Assembly (NCBI GenBank): GCA_046331175.1
Contig: JAXLRI010000004.1
Location: 124,001-188,000, forward strand
DNA from: JAWKIW01 sp046331175
Lineage (GTDB): Bacteria > Actinomycetota > Acidimicrobiia > Acidimicrobiales > Acidimicrobilacustridaceae
DNA: 64,000 bases
Direction: 5' to 3'
Part shown: piece by piece, positions 26,062 to 33,378 of the stretch
Layout of the letters: each line of letters opens with the position of its first letter
How positions within the stretch are numbered: the stretch's first letter is position 1
The notes under the pieces: model-generated
The model's database searches: none
What the model was told of the DNA's origin: nothing
Seen by the model: the letters and a program-made list of their open reading frames with translations, nothing else
Made by a program: the position numbers and the translations under genes

Positions 26062-27756
26062 TCAGGCCCGGTCGTAGAGGTGGTCGGCCAGGAGGTCCTC
26101 GTCGGCGACGAGGCCGTCCTGGGCGGCGAGCACGGCGTCGAGGCGCACGGCGGCGGGCAGGCCGGCCAGCGTGGCCGCGCCGCCGGCGCCGACGACCCAG
26201 CGGGCCCCGTCGGACGCGACGGTGAGGGCGACGTCGCGGGCGTTGATGCGGCTGGCGGCAGCCAGGGCGACCGGCGAGAGGCGGGTGCCGGCCTTGGGTG
26301 GCGTGGCGCCGTCGAGGGCCACCGCGGCCGCCCGGGCCAGGGCGTCGGCCCCCTCGGCCAGGGCGATGAGGCGGCCGAGGCGCAGCAGCACGTGCTGGTT
26401 GCGGGTGAGGCGGCCGACGCGACACGCCTCGAGCACCTCGGCCAGCGCGTGCAGCGCCAGTGCGGCCGTGCCGGCGCCCACCTCGGGCCGGCGGGCGTGC
26501 AGGGCCTCGAGCGACGCGGCGGCGTCGTGGTAGTGGGCGCCCCGCGTCTTGAGGTGGGCCTGCCAGCGGTCGCGGCTGATGGTCATCTCCATGATCTCGG
26601 AGGTGCCCTCGTAGATCGTGGTGATGCGCACGTCGCGCTTGATCTTCTCGACCAGGTACTCGTGGGTGTAGCCGTACCCGCCGAGGGCCTGGATGGCGGC
26701 GTCGGCCGCCGCGTTGCCGGCTTCGGTGGCCAGCAGCTTGGCCACGGCGCCCTCGGTGGTGAGCGCCCCCTCACCCCCGTCGAGGCGGGCGGCGGTGTCC
26801 TCGATGGCGGCCCGAGCCGCCTCGAGGGCCACGACGTGCGGGACGATCAGCTTGTGGGTGTAGCCCTGCTTCTCCGACAGCGGCGCCCCGCCCTGGATGC
26901 GCTCGACCGAGTACGGGATGGCGCGGTCGAGGGCGGCCCACCCGGCACCCAGGCCGAAGGCGGCCACCATCAGGCGGGTGTAGCCGAACACCAGCTGGGC
27001 CTGGACGAGGCCCTGGCCCTCCACCTCGCCGACCAGGGCGTCGACCGGCACCTCCACGTCGTCGAGGAACAGGGCGGCGGTGTTGGAGAGGCGGATGCCG
27101 TGCTTGTCCTCGTGCTTGCCGTGGGTGAAGCCGGGGGCGTCGCGCTCGACCACGAACCACGACGGTCCGCCGGGGGCGAGGGCGAGGACCGTGTAGAGGT
27201 CGGCCACGCCGCCGTTGGAGATCCACTGCTTGGCGCCGGTGATGCGGTAGCCGGTGATCGCTCCGTCAGCGGCGTCACCATCGGCGGTGCCGTCGCCGTC
27301 ACCGTCGCCGGCGGTGATCGGCACGGCCGTGGTCTTCATGGCGGCCAGGTCGGAGCCGGCTTGGGGCTCGGTCGCCCCGTAGGCGAACAGCACGCCCTCG
27401 TCGGCGATGCGGGTGAGCCAGCGGGCCTTCTGGTCGGGCGTGCCGCCGACGGTGATGGGATCGGACCCGAGCGCCGTGGCCAGCACGGCGGTGGCCACGC
27501 CCAGGTCGACGGCGGCGAGGTGCTCGCAGACGCGGTAGACGTCGTGGGTCGAGCCGCCCATCCCGTCGTAGGCCTCCTCGACGAAGATCAGCTGCACGCC
27601 GAGGGCGTCGCTGCACATCCGCCGGACCAGCTCCTCGGGGAACTCGTCGGCCTCGTCGAGCTCGATGAGGCGCGCCTCGGGCAGCTCGTGGTCGGCGAAC
27701 TCGGTGATCGCCGACAGCATCATGTCCAGGGTGTCGGGGTCCAGCCCACTGCCCAT
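26062..27756 (-). CDS. Acyl-CoA dehydrogenase family flavoprotein
   Basis: 564 residues from ATG 27756, chosen because GAGGAGGG precedes it; the upstream extension is low-complexity. FAD and substrate motifs are present: YGATEPQAGSDLAAMKT, GAKQWISNGG, ALGGYGYTHEYLVEK, and IYEGTSEI, where the Glu is the likely catalytic base. A Gly/Asp-rich insert (about 172-190) interrupts the beta domain, and the C-terminus is about 130 residues longer than in short-chain ACADs, as in very-long-chain or AidB-like members. The enzyme would oxidise an acyl thioester to its trans-2-enoyl form, or act in reverse as a reductase. It is first in the operon, 17 bp before the synthase start. Since the synthase lacks an enoyl reductase, this flavoprotein could set the saturation of the product (inference). 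Confidence 0.88.
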   Translation of the reverse strand: MGSGLDPDTLDMMLSAITEFADHELPEARLIELDEADEFPEELVRRMCSDALGVQLIFVEEAYDGMGGSTHDVYRVCEHLAAVDLGVATAVLATALGSDPITVGGTPDQKARWLTRIADEGVLFAYGATEPQAGSDLAAMKTTAVPITAGDGDGDGTADGDAADGAITGYRITGAKQWISNGGVADLYTVLALAPGGPSWFVVERDAPGFTHGKHEDKHGIRLSNTAALFLDDVEVPVDALVGEVEGQGLVQAQLVFGYTRLMVAAFGLGAGWAALDRAIPYSVERIQGGAPLSEKQGYTHKLIVPHVVALEAARAAIEDTAARLDGGEGALTTEGAVAKLLATEAGNAAADAAIQALGGYGYTHEYLVEKIKRDVRITTIYEGTSEIMEMTISRDRWQAHLKTRGAHYHDAAASLEALHARRPEVGAGTAALALHALAEVLEACRVGRLTRNQHVLLRLGRLIALAEGADALARAAAVALDGATPPKAGTRLSPVALAAASRINARDVALTVASDGARWVVGAGGAATLAGLPAAVRLDAVLAAQDGLVADEDLLADHLYDRA

Positions 27757-27999
27757 CGAGGCCCTCCTCGTCCGGAGGCGCCCGCTCCCACGACCACCCG
27801 GTGCGACCGGGGGCCACGGCGTCACGCCCTCTCTTGTTCCGACCTTGCTTCCCCGCTGACTGGCTTCCCCCAGTGCGACCGACCGTAGTGGCGGCCGCCG
27901 CAGCCCGTCAGGGGTCCTAGGTCCCAAGGCGGCGTGACCCTCGGCCGGTCACCACCCCCTGCCGCCCGCCCCCGTTCACCCGCCGTTCAGCCCGCCATC

Positions 28000-28291
28000 G
28001 ACAGTGATGTCGTGGCCCACCCCGGCGGTGGCTGACGACCTGAACGTCGAACCGACCCTGCCCGCCCCCCCGCTGACGACATTCATGTCCTGGCCCACCC
28101 CGACGGTGGCTGACGACCTGAACGTCACCAGCGCTCACGACATTGATGTCGTGGCCCACCGCAGCGGTGGTTGACGACCTGAACGTCACCCCGTCAGCGA
28201 CCCCGCCCTCCGGTCCCTCCCCGACCCCGCCCCTGCGCTCACGACATTGATGTCGTGGCCCACCCTGGTGGTGGCTGACGACCTGAACGTC
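28000..28291. repeat. Four ~51-bp imperfect direct repeats in the divergent intergenic region
   Basis: Copies at about 28000-28048, 28075-28126, 28137-28187 and 28241-28291. Each has the order ACGACATTGATGTCGTGG, CCCACC, GGTGGCTGACGACC, TGAACGTC. ACGACATTGATGTCGT is a palindrome interrupted in copies 1 and 2. Spacers are irregular (about 26, 10 and 53 bp), so this is not CRISPR. The array fills most of the 620-bp gap between the synthase operon (minus) and the GlxA-like regulator (plus), so it could be a multi-site operator or a mobile intergenic repeat. The part nearest the dehydrogenase gene (27757-27999) shows no gene. Confidence 0.8.
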
Positions 28292-28376
28292 CGGCGACCA
28301 GCCGCCCGGGCCTGATGGCGGAAATCGTCAGGATCTTGTCCTTGCTGCCACGACGGCCGTCGGCGACACTGCCCTC

Positions 28377-29486
28377 GTGTCACCGACCGACCCGCCGACC
28401 GACCCAAAGCCGTCGATCACACCGATTCCGTCCTCCTCGTCCTCCTCGTCTGCCGCCCCCCGTCCGCCCGACCGGGACCGGTCCGCCGGGACGGCCGACG
28501 GCCACGGTGGCGAGCGCGCCGGCGAGCGGCGGATCGTGGTCGTCGGGTTCGGCGGCATCCAGAGCCTCGACCTCGTCGGCCCGTGGGAGGTCTTCGCCAC
28601 CGCCGACCGCCTCGCCACGACGGGACCGCGCTACCGGCTCGAGCTGGCCGCGGCCGGCGGCGAGGAGATCACGAGCTGGAGCGGCCTGTCGTTCGGCCGC
28701 ACCGCCGACCTCGGCCGCCTGCGCGGCCCGATCGACACGCTCGTCGTGGTCGGCGGCGACGGCACCCGCGAGGCGGTGGTCGACGAGCGGCTGCTGGCCG
28801 GCATCCGGCGGGTGGCGCCACGCTGCCGGCGGGTGACGTCGGTGTGCAGCGGGGCCTTCCTGCTCGCCGCCGCCGGGCTGCTCGACGGCAAGCGCGCCAC
28901 CACCCACTGGTCGTGGGTCGACGCCATGGCCGCCTCGTTCCCGGAGGTGCGGGTGGAGGCCGATCCGATCTTCGTGCGCGACGGCGACGTGTGGACCTCA
29001 GCCGGGGTCACCGCTGGCATCGACCTGGCCCTGGCGCTGGTGGAGGACGACCACGGACCCGACGTCGCCCGGGCCGTCGCCCGCCAGCTCGTCGTCTACC
29101 TGCAGCGGCCCGGCGGCCAGCACCAGTTCTCGGCGCCGCTCGCCCTGCAGGCCGCCGACCGGCCCGCGCTGCGAGATCTCCAGGCGTGGATCCGAGAGCA
29201 CGTGGCCGACGACTGCACCGTGCCCGCCCTCGCCCGCCAGGCCGGGATGAGCGAGCGCACGCTGGCCCGGGCCTTCCGCACCGAGTGCGGCACGACGCCG
29301 GCCGACTACGTCGAACAGGTGCGGGTCGAGGCCGCCCGCCAGCTGCTCGAGACCACCGACCTGACCGTGGCCGCGGTCGCCGCCCGCTGCGGCTTCGGCA
29401 CCACCGAGACGCTGCACCGCGCCTTCCGCCGCCGCACCGGTGCCACCCCCGCCGCCCACCGCGCCCGCTTCCGCGCCACCGCCTGA
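28377..29486 (+). CDS. GlxA-like transcriptional regulator (DJ-1/PfpI domain plus AraC HTH)
   Basis: 369 residues from GTG 28377; the first 45 residues are Pro/Ser-rich, so the start is uncertain. Residues about 50-210 are a DJ-1/PfpI glutamine-amidotransferase-like domain (GFGGIQSLDLVGPWEVF, TSVCSGAFLLAAAGLLDG with the nucleophile-elbow Cys). Residues about 265-365 hold two AraC-type helix-turn-helix motifs (LARQAGMSERTLARAFR and AARCGFGTTETLHRAFRRR). Such proteins activate transcription in response to small ligands, often amines or quaternary ammonium compounds. It diverges from the lipid synthase operon across the four-copy repeat array and could control that operon; this is inference from position only. 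Confidence 0.87.
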   Translation: MSPTDPPTDPKPSITPIPSSSSSSSAAPRPPDRDRSAGTADGHGGERAGERRIVVVGFGGIQSLDLVGPWEVFATADRLATTGPRYRLELAAAGGEEITSWSGLSFGRTADLGRLRGPIDTLVVVGGDGTREAVVDERLLAGIRRVAPRCRRVTSVCSGAFLLAAAGLLDGKRATTHWSWVDAMAASFPEVRVEADPIFVRDGDVWTSAGVTAGIDLALALVEDDHGPDVARAVARQLVVYLQRPGGQHQFSAPLALQAADRPALRDLQAWIREHVADDCTVPALARQAGMSERTLARAFRTECGTTPADYVEQVRVEAARQLLETTDLTVAAVAARCGFGTTETLHRAFRRRTGATPAAHRARFRATA

Positions 29487-29590
29487 CCGCGACCCGCCTG
29501 CCCGCCTGCCCGCCTGCCCGCCTCGCCACCCCCGCCGCCTCGCCCGCCAGCGCCGCCCCGCCCGCTGGCCCCGACCTGCCACCGCCCGCC

Positions 29591-29730
29591 CCACCCCGTC
29601 CGCTTTCCCCATCACCCGCCAGCGTGACCACGAACGCACACCACCGAGACGCCGGACCGCCAGACCGACCCCACCCGCCCCACCCCGTCGGCGTTCCCCA
29701 TCACCCGCCAGCATGACCACGAACGCACAC
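29591..29730. repeat. Tandem intergenic repeats, copies 2 and 3 of the CCCCATCAC...GTGACCACGAA family
   Basis: Copies at 29591-29641 and 29681-29730 match each other almost throughout, from CCACCCCGTC to GAACGCACAC, and match 1311-1348 in their core. They fill most of the 327-bp gap between the GlxA-like and DJ-1 genes. No ORF with coding character is seen there. Confidence 0.65.
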
Positions 29731-29813
29731 GGGCAGATCGACGCCCAGCCGCCAGCCACGCCACACGCACCCCCGCCAACCACACACCCGGCCCCCCCGA
29801 AGGAGCTCCTCCC

Positions 29814-30446
29814 GTGCAGATCGCCATCGCCCTCTACGACCAGCTCACCCTGCTCGACGCCGTCGGCCCCTACAGCGTGCTCGCCCACGTGCCGGGTGCC
29901 GAGGTCCGGTTCGTGGCCGAGTCGCTCGACACCATCCGCCCCGACGTCGGCACGCCCGGCCTCACCCCCGACGCCACCTTCGCCGACACCCCCGCCCCCG
30001 ACATCGTCGTGGTCCCCGGCGGTCCCGGCAGCCGCCGCATCGCCACCATGGCCCCGCTGGTCGACTGGCTGCGGGCGGTCCACCCCGGCACCACCCACAC
30101 CACATCGGTCTGCACCGGTGCGTTCGCGCTGGGCGCCGCCGGGATCCTCGATGGCCTGACCGCCACCACCCACTGGGCCACCCTCGACCGCCTGGCCGAG
30201 TGGGGCGCCATCCCCGTCACCGAGCGGGTCGTCGACCACGGCAAGGTGATCACCGCCGCCGGCGTGTCGGCCGGCATCGACATGGGCCTGACGCTGGCCG
30301 CCCGCCTCGCCGGCGACGATGTCGCCCGGGCCATCCAGCTGGCCATCGAGTACGACCCGCAGCCCCCCTTCGACGCCGGCTCGCCGGCCAAGGCCGGCCC
30401 CGAGCTGGTGTCGTTCCTCGTCGACGGCGGCCTCATCGGCAGCTGA
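29814..30446 (+). CDS. DJ-1/PfpI family protein, isonitrile hydratase-like
   Basis: 210 residues from GTG 29814 with AAGGAG upstream. The whole protein is one DJ-1/PfpI domain: IALYDQLTLLDAVGPYSVL, VVVPGGPGSRR, and SVCTGAFALGAAGILDG with the nucleophile Cys at about 101, followed by TTHWATLDRL. This layout matches isonitrile hydratase-type members and the sensor half of GlxA regulators. It is on the same strand as the GlxA-like gene, 327 bp away, and the two may share a ligand or pathway. A 51-bp palindrome follows its stop. The exact enzyme activity is not provable from sequence. Confidence 0.83.
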   Translation: MQIAIALYDQLTLLDAVGPYSVLAHVPGAEVRFVAESLDTIRPDVGTPGLTPDATFADTPAPDIVVVPGGPGSRRIATMAPLVDWLRAVHPGTTHTTSVCTGAFALGAAGILDGLTATTHWATLDRLAEWGAIPVTERVVDHGKVITAAGVSAGIDMGLTLAARLAGDDVARAIQLAIEYDPQPPFDAGSPAKAGPELVSFLVDGGLIGS

Positions 30447-30482
30447 CCCCGTCCCCGCCCCCGCCCCCGCCCGACTCCGCTT

Positions 30483-30533
30483 CGAACTTTGGAGGATTCG
30501 CGCCAAGGGGTGACGCGGATCCTCCAAAGTTCG
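30483..30533. repeat. 51-bp palindromic element, copy 1 of 4
   Basis: Arms CGAACTTTGGAGGAT and ATCCTCCAAAGTTCG flank a centre CGCG...GGGGTGACGCG. It lies in the 138-bp gap between convergent DJ-1 and antiporter genes, so it could form a bidirectional transcript hairpin. Other copies are at 51349, 51696 and 58542. Confidence 0.88.
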
Positions 30534-30584
30534 AAGAAGGGGAGGGGGAAGCCGGCCGACTCCCGACGCCCCCCAGCGCGACGC

Positions 30585-31847
30585 TCAGCGTTCGTCGTAG
30601 GGAGGGTCGTCCTCGAGCAGGAGGGGAGGGGCCTCCATGGCCTGGGGGTCGATCGCCTCACCCGGTTCCTCGGACACGGGCTTGGTCCGCGCCTTGTCGA
30701 GCAGTCCGAAGCCGAGGAGTGGGAAGACGAGGACCGACAGCATGCCGGCACCCACCAGCGCAGCGGCGTTCTCGGGCTTCATCCGGTTGGTCTCGATCCC
30801 GATCTGGGTGATGACCACAACGAGCGGCAGCGCGGTCGACTGCACGATCCCGAGGGCCCACCGCTCGCGCCCGCCCAGCACCTTGCGGTAGGTGAACAGC
30901 ACGGGCAGGCCGCGCACCACGAAGAACAGCCCGAGGAAGATCGGCACGCGCGCCAGGGTGGACATGTCGCCGAGCGCGGTGACGTCGAACCCCATGCCGC
31001 TCACCACGAAGAAGACGGGGATGAGGAAGCCGAAGCCGATGGCCTCGAGCTTGCGCTCCAGCCCCTCGGCCTGGTCGCGGTGCAGGGCGAGGCGGGCGAG
31101 GATGCCCGCGGTGAAGGCGCCGAGCAGGGTGTCGAGGCCGAGCGTGAACGCCAGGTAGAGCATCACCACCAGCAGCAGCACGACGATGCGCACCGGCAGC
31201 TGGGTGGAGGTGTTGAGGTTGCGCTGCAGCACCGCGACCAGGCCAGGCGGTTGCGGGCGGGCGGCGAAGTAGGCGGCGCCCACGGCCACCACCACGAAGG
31301 CGATCATCAGGCCGAGCTCGTGGGTGGGGCTCTCGGAGCCGAGCAGGATGGTGACGGCCACGATCGGCCCGAACTCGCCGACCGTGCCACCGGCGAAGGC
31401 GAAGTTGCCCCAGCGGGTGGTGAGCAGGCCGCGGTCACGGATCATCGGCAGCAGCGTGCCGATGGCCGTGGTGGTGAGGGCCAGGCCGATGAGCAGGTTC
31501 GACAGCACGAAGCCCGTCGAGCGGAGCAGGAAGCCGATCCCCAGGCCGAGGCCGAGCGAGATCACCCACGTGCCGACCGCCCGGTTGAGCGGCGCGCCGC
31601 GCACCCGCTGGAAGTCGATCTCGTAGCCGGCCATGAACATGAGGAAGGCCAGGCCGATGGACGCCAGCGTGGAGATGAACTCGTCGGGCCGGGCCCAGTT
31701 CAAGACGTAGGGGCCGACGAGGATGCCGAGGGCGATCTCGTACAGGACGCTCGGGATGCGCCACTTCTTCGTGATCTCGGCCAGGATCGGGGCGATGGCC
31801 GCGGCGGCCACGACGATCAGGAACGGCAGCGGCGAGGACCCCTCCAC
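30585..31847 (-). CDS. Monovalent cation:proton antiporter, CPA2 family
   Basis: 420 residues from GTG 31847; the frame is open further upstream, but that part is Arg/Ser/Cys-rich and runs across the promoter region of the next gene. About 12 hydrophobic helices are visible. PSVLYEIALGILVGPYVLNW and AFLMFMAGYEIDFQRVRG are typical of KefB/NapA-like CPA2 exchangers, and GTVGEFGPIVAV contains the position of the ion-binding acidic residue. No RCK/TrkA-N domain follows, so it is the bare membrane module with an acidic C-tail. It probably exchanges Na+ or K+ for H+ in pH or salt homeostasis. It converges with the DJ-1 gene across the 51-bp palindrome. Confidence 0.88.
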   Translation of the reverse strand: MEGSSPLPFLIVVAAAAIAPILAEITKKWRIPSVLYEIALGILVGPYVLNWARPDEFISTLASIGLAFLMFMAGYEIDFQRVRGAPLNRAVGTWVISLGLGLGIGFLLRSTGFVLSNLLIGLALTTTAIGTLLPMIRDRGLLTTRWGNFAFAGGTVGEFGPIVAVTILLGSESPTHELGLMIAFVVVAVGAAYFAARPQPPGLVAVLQRNLNTSTQLPVRIVVLLLVVMLYLAFTLGLDTLLGAFTAGILARLALHRDQAEGLERKLEAIGFGFLIPVFFVVSGMGFDVTALGDMSTLARVPIFLGLFFVVRGLPVLFTYRKVLGGRERWALGIVQSTALPLVVVITQIGIETNRMKPENAAALVGAGMLSVLVFPLLGFGLLDKARTKPVSEEPGEAIDPQAMEAPPLLLEDDPPYDER

Positions 31848-31912
31848 GGCGAGCAGCGTAGAGGCCGGCGCCAACGCTGCCCGCGACCTGGGCGCGCCGT
31901 CGGCGGCCGTGA

Positions 31913-31929
31913 CCTGACAAAGTGTCAGG
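31913..31929. promoter_or_regulatory. Perfect dyad CCTGACA-AAG-TGTCAGG upstream of the SDR gene
   Basis: A 7-bp perfect inverted repeat with a 3-nt spacer lies between the divergent antiporter and SDR genes, 56 bp before the SDR start. TGACAnnnTGTCA is the size and form of sites bound by TetR- or MarR-type dimers. The cognate regulator is not identified. Confidence 0.55.
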
Positions 31930-31984
31930 ACCAACCGATCGACACCGATCGACGACCACGACGAACACGAGGGGGACGGCGCAC

Positions 31985-32779
31985 ATGGCCGGCATCGAGG
32001 GGCAGGCGGCACTGGTGACGGGCGGCGGCAGCGGCATCGGCCTGGGCACGGCCCAGCTGCTGGCGGCCGACGGCGCCCACGTCACCATCTGCGGGCGCAC
32101 CGAGGAGCGCCTCGCCAGCGCGGTGCCCCAGATCGAGGCCGTGGCCGCCGAGGGCGTGACCGTGCGCTACGCCGTGGCCGACATCACGGTCGAGGACCAG
32201 ATCGCCGCCGCCGTCGCCACCGCCACCGAGGCCACCGGCGGGCTCGACATCTGCTTCGCCAACGCCGGCGGCAGCCTGCACATGGGGCCGATGGTCGACG
32301 CCGACGCCGAGGCGGTGAAGGCCACCTTCGAGCTGGGCCTGTTCGGCTCGTTCCTCACCATCAAGCACGCGGCCAAGGCGATGATCGACAGCGGCGGCGG
32401 CTCGATCGTCGGCATGTCGTCGGGCGCCGGCCACTTCCCGCACCGCTTCCTGTGGGCCTACGGCGCGGCCAAGGGCGGCATCGAGATGCTGTGCAAGTAC
32501 GCCGCCGAGGAGCTGGGCGACCGGGGCGTGCGGGTCAACGTCGTGCAGCCCGGCATCATCGACGACGACCTCATGTCGTTCATCACCGCCGGCGGCAAGC
32601 TGCTGGACGACTACCTCGCCGAGATGCCGATCTCGCGCGTCGGCCAGGTGGAGGACGTGGCTCGCGCCGTGCGCTTCCTCGCGGGGCCCGAGTCGTCGTG
32701 GATCACCGGCGAGTGCCTCGGCGTCGACGGCGGCCACCACCTCCGCCGCGGCGCCAACTACGGCCTCCTCTTCGAGTAG
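31985..32779 (+). CDS. Short-chain dehydrogenase/reductase (classical SDR)
   Basis: 264 residues from ATG 31985, with GAGGGGGAC upstream. It has the Rossmann TGGGSGIG loop at about 13-20, the NAG motif (FANAGG), a catalytic Ser in GMSSGAGH and YGAAKGG with Tyr-Lys. The C-terminal ITGECLGVDGGHHL is also classical. It oxidises or reduces an alcohol/carbonyl with NAD(P)(H); the substrate is unknown. A perfect dyad upstream suggests control by a dimeric repressor. Confidence 0.92.
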   Translation: MAGIEGQAALVTGGGSGIGLGTAQLLAADGAHVTICGRTEERLASAVPQIEAVAAEGVTVRYAVADITVEDQIAAAVATATEATGGLDICFANAGGSLHMGPMVDADAEAVKATFELGLFGSFLTIKHAAKAMIDSGGGSIVGMSSGAGHFPHRFLWAYGAAKGGIEMLCKYAAEELGDRGVRVNVVQPGIIDDDLMSFITAGGKLLDDYLAEMPISRVGQVEDVARAVRFLAGPESSWITGECLGVDGGHHLRRGANYGLLFE

Positions 32780-32886
32780 CCGGCGGACTCGCCGCGACCG
32801 AGCGCCGTCGGCGAGACGCACGTGGACGCCTCACCGACAGCGACCGATGGCAGCAGCGACCGCCTGATCCGTCCGCCCCTGCTGCG

Positions 32887-33174
32887 TCAGCGGCGGTAGA
32901 GGGAGGCGGCGTCGCAGGTGGTGAAGGTCGTGTTGGCCATCACCTCCGAGCCGATGCCGGCGGCCTGGAAGGCGGGCAGCAGGCGCTCGGCCTCGTAGCG
33001 GTCCTTGTGGCTCTCGGACTCCCAGACGGTCACGATGTGCACGCCGCCGTCGGTCTCGCCGTAGGTCTCGAGGAGCAGTCCGTCGATGGTGCCGCGATCG
33101 CCGACGGCGCCCTCGATGCGGCGGACGTCGTCGACGGTGAACCCCTCGGTGGATGCGATGTGGATGTAGGCCAT
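32887..33174 (-). CDS. Small dimeric alpha/beta-barrel-like protein
   Basis: 95 residues from ATG 33174. The strand-helix-strand order (AYIHIASTEGF, VHIVTVWESESHKDRY, AERLLPAFQAAG) resembles antibiotic-biosynthesis-monooxygenase and EthD-like ferredoxin folds that dimerise, and WESESHKDRYEAERLLPAF is typical of that group. No catalytic residues can be assigned. It stands alone between the convergent SDR gene and the LuxR-type gene. Confidence 0.7.
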   Translation of the reverse strand: MAYIHIASTEGFTVDDVRRIEGAVGDRGTIDGLLLETYGETDGGVHIVTVWESESHKDRYEAERLLPAFQAAGIGSEVMANTTFTTCDAASLYRR

Positions 33175-33378
33175 GTCCCTGCCTCTCTGGTCGGTGTGGT
33201 CGGGCAGGGGTGAACGTACGGAGATCCGATCGCCGTGCCATCGGGGGAACCACTCATCCGGGTACTCATCCCGAAGACACCTCCCCGCCGAGCAGCTCGC
33301 CGCCGTCGAGCATCGGCTCCGCCCACCGGCGCTCGAGCACGGCGCTCCGCCGGAGCTCGAACGAACCGCCGCCGGCGC

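Noticed and set aside
28000..28291. CRISPR array
   Set aside because: Repeats are imperfect and contain most of the sequence; spacers are unequal (about 26, 10 and 53 bp), and there are no cas genes.
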